Shown here piece by piece: positions 42,248 through 51,424 of a DNA stretch of 64,000 nt. Every line of letters begins with the position of its first letter. The first letter of the stretch is position 1. This stretch comes from Planctomycetaceae bacterium (lineage in GTDB: Bacteria; Planctomycetota; Phycisphaerae; UBA1845; UTPLA1). A model generated the notes under the pieces. That model was not told the DNA's origin, ran no database searches, and saw only the letters and a program-made list of their open reading frames with translations. The position numbers were made by a program, and so were the translations under genes. The DNA is taken from positions 1-64,000 of the forward strand of contig WYBU01000015.1 in NCBI GenBank assembly GCA_011525745.1, given 5' to 3'.

Positions 42248-43503
42248 TACATGGCCTCCCAACTTCGGTCGGTGCTCCATTGAACCTTGCACTGAGCGGT
42301 CAATGAAAAGGCGACGCCTTCGAGGTGCTCGTCTGCACAGTCATATAATTGGTCTCTGTTCGCGCGGCGCTGCTGGAAGCGCTGCTTGAGATCCTCTCGC
42401 ATCGCGAGCCCGAAGTGCCCCTCACGCCTTTGCGTCGCCTCAAACGCGCGGGCCGCATCAGTGAGGACGAGCGTGCGGATATGGTCATAGCGCGCGAGCC
42501 CCTTGATATTGCCGTACTGCTTGGTCCACTTGATTCCGAGATAGTCAGCCTTGTTGCGCAGATCTTCCGCCGAGTTCCGCGACACCGCCGAGAATCCGCC
42601 GGCATCAAGCTTCTTGTGCATCAACTCCGTGCTTCCTTGTCCAGGGGGCGTGAACGCTTGAGGGTCTCCGGCCAATGTGGCTGTTGAGTCGCGGCCCGTT
42701 TCCAGGATGAGGGATAGACGTTCGGAGGTGATGCGCTTGCCGTTGATACGAGCACAGAGCTCAGCCTGCTCAGCGTTCACGACCGCCACGATGTATGCGG
42801 GCAAAAGCTGCTGATGATCGAGTGAGGATGCTCGGCCGCATTCGTCAATGAGCGCCCGAGCAGCCCGTCGCACAGCATCGTGCGAACAGTCGGCTGCCGG
42901 TGGCCAGCAATCAGCGAGCGTGTTGATGAGCCGCATGGTGACATCACGAAGCTTCGGCAGGTCCGCCCGGGCCATGGTCTTGGACATAGCCGCGAACGCC
43001 ACAGAGTCGGTGACCTCGGCCTTGCGTGCGACGCGGCGGAGCCAGGTCGCTACATTACTCGGAAGCTGATCGACGCTAGTCGCATCTGCGATCTGCTTGA
43101 GCACATGTGCAAAGTCCTGTCCGTTGCCCGCGGCGTACAATGGATGATTGGTCAAGAAGCAAAAGCGACGAAGTTGGCCGGGGAAGTCTGCATCGAGTTT
43201 CGCAAATCGGGCACAAGCCGTAAGCACCGGCTCGTCGCCGGCTTTCCATGGAGGCTGATCGTCACCACGAGTCTTAACTTGATGTCCTGTGAACGCGCCG
43301 TCGCGGTGCTTCAGCAATACGTCCTCATGATGTTCGCAAAAAACTTCGACTACGTCTTCGGTTTCATCGAGAAGCATGCAGCATACGATGGCAGCCCATG
43401 TCCACTGAAACCGATACCGATTCGCTGTCTCGTCACCCGGGTCGCCGCGGGCAATCATCGCATCTGGTTGCGGTGCGGTGCTCATCTCTGTTGGGGCTCC
43501 CAT
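42247..43503 (-). CDS. Cap4-like/DUF4297 endonuclease effector
   Basis: A 418-residue protein. The N-terminal nuclease domain starts DPGDETANRYRFQWTWAAIVCCMLL and has VEVFCEHHEDVLL and FTGHQVKTRG (QVK at 75-77), the E-D-QxK layout of DUF4297/Cap4-type PD-(D/E)xK enzymes. The remaining 300 residues are helical and probably sense or couple. In CBASS Cap4 a SAVED domain would follow; I see none, so the ABC partner is the likely trigger. It starts 9 bp after the Res gene, Met 7 being an alternative start. Confidence 0.72.
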   Translation of the reverse strand: MGAPTEMSTAPQPDAMIARGDPGDETANRYRFQWTWAAIVCCMLLDETEDVVEVFCEHHEDVLLKHRDGAFTGHQVKTRGDDQPPWKAGDEPVLTACARFAKLDADFPGQLRRFCFLTNHPLYAAGNGQDFAHVLKQIADATSVDQLPSNVATWLRRVARKAEVTDSVAFAAMSKTMARADLPKLRDVTMRLINTLADCWPPAADCSHDAVRRAARALIDECGRASSLDHQQLLPAYIVAVVNAEQAELCARINGKRITSERLSLILETGRDSTATLAGDPQAFTPPGQGSTELMHKKLDAGGFSAVSRNSAEDLRNKADYLGIKWTKQYGNIKGLARYDHIRTLVLTDAARAFEATQRREGHFGLAMREDLKQRFQQRRANRDQLYDCADEHLEGVAFSLTAQCKVQWSTDRSWEAM

Positions 43504-43511
43504 AGGTCGGG

Positions 43512-46500
43512 TCAGCTCACAAGCTCCATCAGTTTTCCGTAGCTATCCACCACGTCGTATTTCACGTGGTCCGACGTGATCTTGGCGAAGAACTTGCGGG
43601 CACAGTCGATCTTCCGCCGCTCGATCTCCCGAAGCTCCATCGTGGACATGCTGCCCTTCGTCTCGGCGATGAAGTACACGTGCTTGACCTTCTTGTGCTC
43701 GAATGCGATCGCCCAGTCGGGGTTGTAGTTGCCGACGGGCGTCGGGATAAGGAAGCCACGCGGGAGCTTGGCGTACACGACAACTTCGGCGCTGCCGTCC
43801 AGGTCCTCGACGAACTTCCGCTCGGTCTTTGAGTCGGTGAAGACGTAGTCGTAAATGTGCCGCGACGCCTTGTACGCCTTGGAAAAGTCGGCCTGCGGCT
43901 TCTGCTGCGTGAAGATGTCGATGTCGTGAACGTCGCCGATGGGGTCGTACGTGAGCCGCTCGACAATCACCGTCGCCTTCTGCTCGTTGATGAGGCGGCA
44001 GGCTTCGGCGATGAAGTCCTCCGGGTTCATGCGATAAAGGCCGAACGTGGCCGGGCTGATCTCGGTCAGGATGCGTGCCACCGTGCGACGGGTGAGCTGC
44101 GTGCCATCGGCGATGGTGCCGATCAGGTCGTACCGCACGGCCGAGTGGACCGAAGCTTGGTGCGAGAGGGTCTGCGTGCTCGACACCTCAAACGCCGCCC
44201 CTCGCTTCAGATCCTCGGGCGTCGCCTGGTCCCGCTGCTCGCCGCGCTGCACCGTGTATTGAAGCGGCGTGACCTTCAGTTCCTTGTCCATCGTGGCGAC
44301 GCACTTGCGAACCAGTTCGTCGGAGTCGAAGTGAACGGTGTACGCGGCCTTGCGGTTGATCCGCTCCCAAAGCTCCTTGAACTCCTTCTTCTTGAAGTTC
44401 GCCTCGTTGAGCGGGTTGACCTTGGACTTTCGACCGTCCTCGGGGACGGGCAGTTGCACGTCGCTGAACACGCTATCCACGAGCTGGAGCACCTGCTCCG
44501 CGTGCGGCTTCAACGGCTCGGGCAGTTCGGCCAGCGTGCCCTCCGTCTTCGCCTTGTGATATTTCTCGGTGACGTGCTTCTCGTAGTCGATGTACCCGTT
44601 CTGGATGAGATAGAACTCCAGCTGCTTCGCCATCGTGGCGGAGACTTCCTTCGGCCCCTCCGGCGTCTGAATGAGCTTGCCGGTGAAGTACTCCTCATTC
44701 GCCAGCCGCGGACGCTCCGATAGCGACTGGCTGATGTCCTTCTGCAAGCCGCTGACGAAATCGCGGTAGCTCTCGTTCGCAACGACGGTAAGGACGTTGA
44801 CCTGATGCACCGTCGCCGGGTCGTCGTTCCGCTCGCCCGTGCGTGGACCGCCGGAGAACACCGACAGTCGCATCCCGCGGCCGACCTCCTGTCGGCGGGA
44901 GATCGTGCTGTCGCTGTGCTTAAGCGTGCAGATCGTGAAGACGTTCGGGTTGTCCCAGCCTTCCCGGAGTGCCGAGTGCGAGAAGATGAAACGGACCGGC
45001 TCCTCGAACGAGAGCAACTGCTCCTTGTTCCGCAGGATGAGGTCGTACGCGTCGGAGTCGTCGCTCTCGCCGGCCGTATCGCCACGCTTGGCGACGGTCG
45101 GATCGACCATGCGGTTCCGTTTCTTGTCGATCGAGAAGTAACCGTTGTGCGTTGCGTTCACGTCGATGCCTTTGAGGTATCGCGTGTACGGCGTGTCGTA
45201 GAGCGTGAGCGTCTCTTCAAGCTGCCGCTGATACTCCTCCACGAACAACTCGGCGTATTCGCCGGGCTTCTCACCGGCGTCGTCGTATTGCCGGTACTTG
45301 GCGACCTCGTCGATGAAGAACAAGGTGAGCACCTTGACCCCTTGCTCGAAGAGCTGCTCTTCCCGCTCGAAGTGGGCCTTGATCGCCTCGCGAATCTGAA
45401 TCTGCCGGATCGTTGCCTCGTTCACGTCGCCTGCGGCTTCACCGGCTTGCAGCACTTCGCCGTTGGTGAAGCTGAGCGTGTCGGTCCGGGCGTCGATGTC
45501 GGCGACGACGAAGCCCTTGTACTGGTCGAGGCCTCCGGAGAGAGCGTGCAGGTTGTCGTTCTTGCCGAGCTTCTTGATGACCCGCTTGATGGAGCCGCTC
45601 TTGAGCTTCTCCTCCATCTCGACGCGGGCAGTCGGCGGCGTCGACGGCGAAATCTGAATCGACTCCAGGTACAGGTAGGCGTTCGTGCCGCTCAGGCCGC
45701 GGGTGGCGATGCCCCGCACGGCGATCTTCTTCACAAGCTTCTGGTTGTAGGCGTCCAGCGCGTCGAGCCGGTAGACCTTGTTGTGCTGCGTCTTGTGCGT
45801 CGCTGAGTACCGGAGAATCATCAGAGGGTTGAACTCCTGAAGGGAATCCAGGGTCCGCTTGCCCTCCATCTTCTGCGGCTCATCGAGGATCAGGATGGGG
45901 TGGTTCGCCTTGATCACGTCAATCGGCCGGCGGGACTGGAAGTCGTCCAGCTCCTCGTAGATCCGGCGAGCGTCCTTGCCGGTTGCGTTAAACGCCTGGA
46001 CGTTGATGATCATCACGTTGATGCCGGCGTCGGACGAATAGCTCTCCAGTTCGTGCAGCCGCTTCGAGTTGTAGATGAGGAAGCGCGCCCGCTTGGCGTA
46101 CTGCTCCAGGAAGTGTTCGGCCGTGATTTCGAACGCCTTCTGCACGCCTTCGCGGATGGCGATGCTGGGTACGACCACAATGAACTTGGTCCAGCCGTAC
46201 CGCCGGTTCAGCTCGAACATCGTCTTGATGTAGCAGTACGTCTTGCCGGTGCCGGTCTCCATCTCCACGTCGAGGTTGACATCGCAGACCTTCGACGTGA
46301 CCAGCTCCTTGCAGACGGGCAGGTTCTGCCGTCGCTGCACGGCCTGGATGTTCTTGAGCAGCGGCAGGCCGGGCACAAGCGGCGTGTTGCGGAAACCGGC
46401 GGCGTACTCGATGAAACTGAGCACGCCTTCCCGCTCGTCTGCACGACGGCCGGGGTCGATGCGGTAGCCGAGCGGGTCGGCCACCGGCTGCCCCGCGAAG

Positions 46501-46565
46501 CAGTCGGCGACGGCTTCGACCGCGTCGGTCTGAAAGGCTTGCTTCTTGAACTTGAGCTTCATCAA
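43512..46565 (-). CDS. Type III restriction subunit (Res)
   Basis: A 1017-residue protein: SF2 helicase with Walker [10 protein letters not shown] (TGTGKT at 104-109), DEAD-box-like [20 protein letters not shown] (motif III) and motif [15 protein letters not shown]-terminal PD-(D/E)xK domain is present (YNPDWAIAF, then FIAETKGS). This is the ATP-dependent translocase and nuclease of type III systems, and works with Mod. A PtuA/PtuB pair lies between Mod and this gene. Length is typical. Confidence 0.93.
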   Translation of the reverse strand: MMKLKFKKQAFQTDAVEAVADCFAGQPVADPLGYRIDPGRRADEREGVLSFIEYAAGFRNTPLVPGLPLLKNIQAVQRRQNLPVCKELVTSKVCDVNLDVEMETGTGKTYCYIKTMFELNRRYGWTKFIVVVPSIAIREGVQKAFEITAEHFLEQYAKRARFLIYNSKRLHELESYSSDAGINVMIINVQAFNATGKDARRIYEELDDFQSRRPIDVIKANHPILILDEPQKMEGKRTLDSLQEFNPLMILRYSATHKTQHNKVYRLDALDAYNQKLVKKIAVRGIATRGLSGTNAYLYLESIQISPSTPPTARVEMEEKLKSGSIKRVIKKLGKNDNLHALSGGLDQYKGFVVADIDARTDTLSFTNGEVLQAGEAAGDVNEATIRQIQIREAIKAHFEREEQLFEQGVKVLTLFFIDEVAKYRQYDDAGEKPGEYAELFVEEYQRQLEETLTLYDTPYTRYLKGIDVNATHNGYFSIDKKRNRMVDPTVAKRGDTAGESDDSDAYDLILRNKEQLLSFEEPVRFIFSHSALREGWDNPNVFTICTLKHSDSTISRRQEVGRGMRLSVFSGGPRTGERNDDPATVHQVNVLTVVANESYRDFVSGLQKDISQSLSERPRLANEEYFTGKLIQTPEGPKEVSATMAKQLEFYLIQNGYIDYEKHVTEKYHKAKTEGTLAELPEPLKPHAEQVLQLVDSVFSDVQLPVPEDGRKSKVNPLNEANFKKKEFKELWERINRKAAYTVHFDSDELVRKCVATMDKELKVTPLQYTVQRGEQRDQATPEDLKRGAAFEVSSTQTLSHQASVHSAVRYDLIGTIADGTQLTRRTVARILTEISPATFGLYRMNPEDFIAEACRLINEQKATVIVERLTYDPIGDVHDIDIFTQQKPQADFSKAYKASRHIYDYVFTDSKTERKFVEDLDGSAEVVVYAKLPRGFLIPTPVGNYNPDWAIAFEHKKVKHVYFIAETKGSMSTMELREIERRKIDCARKFFAKITSDHVKYDVVDSYGKLMELVS

Positions 46566-46607
46566 TCCTGCTTTCCGCCCATCCGGTTTGCTCGTGTATT
46601 GTTGCCC

Positions 46608-47489
46608 CTAGTCCGAACCGCTGCTCAGATACGCAGCGATATCCTCATAGAGCTGGCGTGCTTCAGCATTCCGCATCTCCCACAGCCGTTGAAAACTCCG
46701 CAAGCAGTTCACGTGCGAAGCCGTTGGCTTGGTGAGGTTTGTGATTGCTTGTTGAGCCTGGTTGACTTCCGTTTGCGTGCTGTTCGGCGAGTCGCGTTCT
46801 TTGAGAGCAAAGTACAAGTGTTCCAGCTTTGACGCCCGCTCGCGAATTAACCCCTTTCGCTGGTCGAGATCGTCCAGCTTAAAGAACTCAATTGTGACCA
46901 ATGCGCGTTTTCGCTTAAAGCCTCTAGACTTGGTGGGTTGCGGCGAGAGTCCGTGAAACTCGATCAGCTTTTCTGGATCGTCATCCCGTGTACCAAGTGG
47001 GAATATCAGGTATGCCTTCTCATCTCGGCAAGAGCCCACGTTATCGGCGGCACTATTTCTCACGCCACCGATTGGAAAGTAATCGCGTTTGAGCACCGAG
47101 TTGCAAGTCTTGCATGCCGCTGCATAGTTCTCGGGATGATACGCAAGTAGCCGATACCCGGGTTCGGAGCCAGTCGCTGGCTGCGACAGAGTGATGCCGT
47201 GACCAGACAGTGCACTCGGGACTCTCCAACGCTTCACGTTGTTCTTTGGACGAAAATGTTCCACATCCTGCTCTATTGCCTGGTCCTCTAGCCACTTCTC
47301 GCAGAATGGACACTTGGGACCCTGCAATTTCATAAACGCCGGCTTGGTTTCGCTCCACATCGATGTAATGCGCCGCTGAGTTCCGTTCTTAAGCGCTTCC
47401 GTACGCTGAACTGCACGCACCCGCCATGTCGGGCTGGCGGCATCAATCTCCGTGTGCAATTGACCCGTAGTAAATGTACACCTGATCAC
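46608..47489 (-). CDS. HNH endonuclease, PtuB-like (Septu)
   Basis: A 293-residue HNH nuclease with KCPFCEKWL (zinc Cys pair), DVEHFRPK (His) and YAAACKTCNSVLKRDYFP (the second Cys pair, Asn). These are the marks of the TIGR02646/PtuB type. The ATG overlaps the stop of the upstream AAA ATPase by 4 bp (47486-47489), the usual PtuA-PtuB coupling. The C-terminal half is helical. Septu PtuB is the DNA-cutting effector in the complex with PtuA. Confidence 0.8.
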   Translation of the reverse strand: MIRCTFTTGQLHTEIDAASPTWRVRAVQRTEALKNGTQRRITSMWSETKPAFMKLQGPKCPFCEKWLEDQAIEQDVEHFRPKNNVKRWRVPSALSGHGITLSQPATGSEPGYRLLAYHPENYAAACKTCNSVLKRDYFPIGGVRNSAADNVGSCRDEKAYLIFPLGTRDDDPEKLIEFHGLSPQPTKSRGFKRKRALVTIEFFKLDDLDQRKGLIRERASKLEHLYFALKERDSPNSTQTEVNQAQQAITNLTKPTASHVNCLRSFQRLWEMRNAEARQLYEDIAAYLSSGSD

Positions 47490-48748
47490 GGCGCACTCTC
47501 CTCGCCACGTGCCAACTCAGCGACCAGTTGCTTCGCTGCCTTATCGTCTCCGGCCCTCGCTTTCTTCGTCAGGGTCAATAGACGCTGTCGCTTTCGAGCG
47601 GCCCTTGTCGTTTTCAGGCCGAAGAGATCCGTTAGCAGAATCTGGTCAGCATCAAGGCCATGAAAGGGTGCCTCACTTCGAGCTGCTTTGGCAGCGTTTC
47701 GCGATAATGAGAGGTGGATAACGTTCGCTTGCTGGAGGCTACCGGCAACTAATGGACTATGGGATGTAAAGACGAACTGCATACGTGGAAATGTCTTCGC
47801 GATCGTTTCGACGACGGTCATTTGCCATTTAGGATGAAGGTGCAAGTCGATTTCGTCGACGAGGACTACTCCCTGACACTCACGTAGCGGAGACGGCCGT
47901 TTCTCAATATGGACGAGATGATAGAGGAAGTCGGCCACCCACCCGATGAATGCGCGGTAGCCGTCCGATAGATCTTGAAATGCAACGTGGAGCCCGGCAT
48001 GATCGAATAGGAAGTCCCCCTTCCGTTTGGCCATCTTGCCGGTAAACGACACGCCGGCCGGCTTGAGCAGTTCATTAAGCACGTCCGTAGTCTCATTCAT
48101 TCCGCGAGGCGTTGTACGACGCCACAGCCAGTGTGAAAGCGGGATTAGTGAGAAGGAATCTTGAAAGACGCTCTGAACACGTTGTGCTCGGAGAAACCTG
48201 GACTTAATGCGAGCACCCATGTCAAGGCTCTCACCTGATTCGACCCGACGGGTAGCCCCGTAGGCTACGAGAAAGAAGGCGGCATTGCGTGAACGATAGA
48301 TGGGTTCCCATACGGCTCCTGCGTGCTCGCCTTGAAACACAACTTTCTCCAGCTCACCGCGGCGGCGGATCCTCATGTTGGATTCAACCATCCGCGGCTC
48401 CGCGATGTCCTGGCGGTGCAAGACAAACTGGGCGACGACATCGCCCCAGCCTCGATCGGAGGGGGCTGTTGCGCGGACAAGATTGCGGACGCCGAGATTT
48501 GCTTCCATGGCGGCCTCGCCGAACGCCGACAATGCAATCGTCTGGAGCACGGTTGTCTTTCCGGAGCCATTGTCGCCCAACAAGAGAGTGACATTCTCTA
48601 AAGGCGGCTTCGCACCGATACCGTTGGCGTTGGCTTTGTCGTACTTGCGGTCCGGATGGACGAATTGGATCGTCACGTCCTTGAACGTCCGGATGTTCTT
48701 AAGCCTCAGCAAGTCAATGTACATATGAGGGCTCCGAACGTCGCACAA
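47486..48748 (-). CDS. AAA ATPase, PtuA-like (Septu)
   Basis: A 420-residue ABC/OLD-type ATPase: N-terminal YIDLLRLKNIRTF, Walker A LLLGDNGSGKTTVLQ, a signature-like AFQDLSDGYRAFIGW and Walker B VLVDEIDLHLHPKWQ with the D-loop/His switch FVFTSHSPLVA. These are the hallmarks of PtuA and related OLD-like anti-phage ATPases. It lies 57 bp after Mod and is coupled with PtuB. The start at Met 9 is an alternative. Confidence 0.8.
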   Translation of the reverse strand: MCDVRSPHMYIDLLRLKNIRTFKDVTIQFVHPDRKYDKANANGIGAKPPLENVTLLLGDNGSGKTTVLQTIALSAFGEAAMEANLGVRNLVRATAPSDRGWGDVVAQFVLHRQDIAEPRMVESNMRIRRRGELEKVVFQGEHAGAVWEPIYRSRNAAFFLVAYGATRRVESGESLDMGARIKSRFLRAQRVQSVFQDSFSLIPLSHWLWRRTTPRGMNETTDVLNELLKPAGVSFTGKMAKRKGDFLFDHAGLHVAFQDLSDGYRAFIGWVADFLYHLVHIEKRPSPLRECQGVVLVDEIDLHLHPKWQMTVVETIAKTFPRMQFVFTSHSPLVAGSLQQANVIHLSLSRNAAKAARSEAPFHGLDADQILLTDLFGLKTTRAARKRQRLLTLTKKARAGDDKAAKQLVAELARGEESAP

Positions 48749-48805
48749 GAAACAACCTTTCAGGCGTGGGCCAAGGATTGGTTGTCTTGTTATGGCTGAA
48801 GCTAA

Positions 48806-50686
48806 TCACAGTGTCTTAACCTCAGTGCCGGGGGAGAGTTGCTTGAAGATCTGCTCGACGTTGATCTTCACTGCGTCGCCGCCGTAGCCGGTGTCGCGGA
48901 ACACGACTCGTAACGGCTTGCGGCCGGCGAGTTCTTTCACGAAGGCCTCGTCGATGCCGGACTCGAAGCAGGCTGCGAGTGCGTTCTCGTCCACGAAGAA
49001 CACTCTCTTGCCGCCGATTGTCTCCTGCTTGATGGGCAGCGACAGGTCCACACCCCAATCGAGTAGGACCTGGAAAAGCAAATCCTCGTCGGTTCGGTCC
49101 TCCTTGATGTTGTCCACATGCCCGCCGAGTAGCTCCGGCTTCGCTTCGTCCGGACGGTAGTACACGTCCTTCGTATTGGACGTATCCACTTTTAGGACTC
49201 GGAATCCGTTGTCGAGCTTATCGCCATTCAATCCAAGCTCGGCTCGAATGTGCTGACCAGCCCGACGGATTCGCTCCTTTCCAATGTCTGCAATTGAAGC
49301 AAAGCCGGCCTTGTTTGCTTCCGTGTCCTCGTCGCAATGCTCGGGAAGCTGCACCACAATAAATCGCCGGACTCCGCCATCTTCGGCGTTCATGGCCATT
49401 ACGGCTTGTGCAAATGCACAGGAACCAGCGAAGAAGTCGAGGCACAAGTCGTCACCGGCGGATGCTAGGTAGACGATTCGTTTGAGCAGCCGCACGGGCT
49501 TAGGCGTGGAGAAAATCTTCTTCCCTATTAGCTTCGCGGTTTCTTTCTGCCCTTCGTCATTGTGTCCGACCTCGGCAAACGGCCACCATGTTGATGGAAC
49601 CGTACCCTCAGGGAGTTCCGTGAGGTAACGCTTCAGCCTTGGCTTAGCGTATGACTGGTCCGGTCCCCAATAGAGTCGGCCTTCTTCTTCGAGTTGTTCG
49701 TGCTTTGCACGTGAGTATCGCCAGACCGCGTCTTCGCTAGGCCAAACCTCGTCGCCAGTCCTGGGGTGACGTATTGCGTACCAGAGCGTAGGCCGTTCCG
49801 TCCGAGACTTGTTGCTAACGTAATTGTCGGAACTCCACGGTCCTCTTGGGTCGTTATCTGGATTGGTGTAACGGGACGTTTGCTTTTCCGTTCGAGGCAG
49901 TAGTCGACGGGTGAAACAAGCCGACTTGCGATACACAAGGATGTGATCGTGCATCGGAGCGATTCCGGGGTCGTCGGATGATACGGCGTACTTTTTCTGC
50001 CAGACAACGTTCGCGACGAAATTGCTTTCGCCGAAGATTTCGTCGCAAACCCGACGGAGGTTTGCTACCTCACCGTCGTCGATCGTAAGGAACAAGGCTC
50101 CATCATCGGCTAAGAGATTGCGGGCAAGTCGAAGGCGAGGGTAAATCATAGAGAGCCAGTCCGAGTGAAACCTTCCATTGGACTCAGTGTTGGCGACTAA
50201 GCGAGAGCCGGTACTTGTGTGTTGATTTGATCGAATGAGGTACTCGGTGCCGCCCTCCACAAAATCATCGTCGTAAATGAATTCCTTGCCCGTATTGTAC
50301 GGAGGGTCAATGAAGATCAGTTTGACCTTGTTCAGATACGTTTCCTGGAGCAGCTTGAGTGCATCTAGGTTGTCGCCCTCGATGAAGAGGTTTCGGGTTG
50401 ATTCGAAATCGACACTCTCTTCTCGGCATGGCCGAACCGTCTTGGCAATCGGGGCGTTCGCTGCGAGCAGGGCTTCCCGCTTGCCAGGCCAGTTCAGGTG
50501 ATATCGCTCCTGTGGGCCTTCGACGACGCGGTCGGAGAGCACCTGTCGGAGCTGATCGAAGTCGATGGCAGGCGTGACATTCCCTTGTTCGTCCCGCGAT
50601 TCGGTCACGCAATCCGGGAACAACGCCGCCAGCTTGGCGATGTTCTCCTGCGTGAGGTCGGGCGTGTGCATCTTGAGCTTGTTCAT
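48806..50686 (-). CDS. Type III DNA-methyltransferase (Mod), beta class
   Basis: A 626-residue N6-adenine methyltransferase. DPPYNTG at 127-130 comes before the SAM-binding LDFFAGSCAF (about 415-424), which is the beta-class order of type III Mod enzymes. A central variable region (residues about 250-350) is the expected target-recognition domain. CAGGAT lies before the ATG at 50686. The neighbours (Res, DUF4391, helicase) complete a type III system. FAGSC replaces the commoner FxGSG. Confidence 0.9.
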   Translation of the reverse strand: MNKLKMHTPDLTQENIAKLAALFPDCVTESRDEQGNVTPAIDFDQLRQVLSDRVVEGPQERYHLNWPGKREALLAANAPIAKTVRPCREESVDFESTRNLFIEGDNLDALKLLQETYLNKVKLIFIDPPYNTGKEFIYDDDFVEGGTEYLIRSNQHTSTGSRLVANTESNGRFHSDWLSMIYPRLRLARNLLADDGALFLTIDDGEVANLRRVCDEIFGESNFVANVVWQKKYAVSSDDPGIAPMHDHILVYRKSACFTRRLLPRTEKQTSRYTNPDNDPRGPWSSDNYVSNKSRTERPTLWYAIRHPRTGDEVWPSEDAVWRYSRAKHEQLEEEGRLYWGPDQSYAKPRLKRYLTELPEGTVPSTWWPFAEVGHNDEGQKETAKLIGKKIFSTPKPVRLLKRIVYLASAGDDLCLDFFAGSCAFAQAVMAMNAEDGGVRRFIVVQLPEHCDEDTEANKAGFASIADIGKERIRRAGQHIRAELGLNGDKLDNGFRVLKVDTSNTKDVYYRPDEAKPELLGGHVDNIKEDRTDEDLLFQVLLDWGVDLSLPIKQETIGGKRVFFVDENALAACFESGIDEAFVKELAGRKPLRVVFRDTGYGGDAVKINVEQIFKQLSPGTEVKTL

Positions 50687-50719
50687 GATTGATCCTGCCG
50701 CGTACGCGTATTGACGATG

Positions 50720-51424
50720 TCAGCCCGTAAGCTCGTCGAGCTGAGCGTCGAGCGATCGAACCTCTGCGTTGATTTCCACCTTCCGATTGAACTGTTTCTC
50801 CCGGCCGAGCTTGACTTCCAGCTTCTCTCGCTCGCGTTCAAGCTGCCGAATCCGTCCCAACCGCTCCGCATGGTCCTTGAGCGACTCGCCGTCGCGGGCC
50901 GGGTGCGGCATGACGCGACTGAGCAGCAGCCGGTACATGGCCGCAAGATCGAGTGCGACGGGCAGCGGCGAGCGGTCCGCGTCGGCTGCGAGCCACGGCG
51001 ACGCAAAATAGTCTCCGACGACCCATTTGGCCGAGTCGGCCTCGCTGGGCCGCTTGTACGCCGCGACCGCCTGGACGCGGTCGCCGGCGAACAACTCGTA
51101 GAGAATCGGAAAGCCGATGGCCCGGTCGATGCAGCGGAGAATGTCCTCGCTGATGGCGTCAGCCGCCGCATCCTTGAGCGTGATCGCGAAGACCTGAATC
51201 TCGGGCACGTCAGGCCGGGCGTCAAGGCGAACGGTCTCGGGGGCGAGTTTGTAGGCCCAGACGATCTGAGCGACTTCGTCGGTGAATCGCTTCTGGAGCC
51301 GGCGGCTCGGGCGGGCATGAGCGTAGATGCGGTTCTTGGGCAGAACGCGTTTGAATGCCGCCGACGCGGGGTAGGCGAACAGCGGCGACTCGCTGGGGTT
51401 TGCGGTGTTGCGGCCGTCACTCAT
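50720..51424 (-). CDS. DUF4391 protein of the type III operon
   Basis: A 234-residue protein whose N-terminal FAYPASAAFKRVLPKNRIYAHA, VWAYKLAPETVRL, QVFAITLKD and the middle FPILYELF, VQAVAAYKRPS follow the DUF4391 pattern, with a coiled C-terminus (RIRQLEREREKLEVKL). DUF4391 proteins usually lie between helicase and Mod in such operons; they may help the helicase or nuclease. It is overlapped by 4 bp with the helicase gene. Confidence 0.75.
   Translation of the reverse strand: MSDGRNTANPSESPLFAYPASAAFKRVLPKNRIYAHARPSRRLQKRFTDEVAQIVWAYKLAPETVRLDARPDVPEIQVFAITLKDAAADAISEDILRCIDRAIGFPILYELFAGDRVQAVAAYKRPSEADSAKWVVGDYFASPWLAADADRSPLPVALDLAAMYRLLLSRVMPHPARDGESLKDHAERLGRIRQLEREREKLEVKLGREKQFNRKVEINAEVRSLDAQLDELTG

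Noticed and set aside
42247-43503. CBASS system based on the Cap4-like nuclease
   Set aside because: No cyclic-oligonucleotide synthase (CD-NTase) and no SAVED domain are visible; the adjacent middle component and ABC ATPase fit ABC-3C better.
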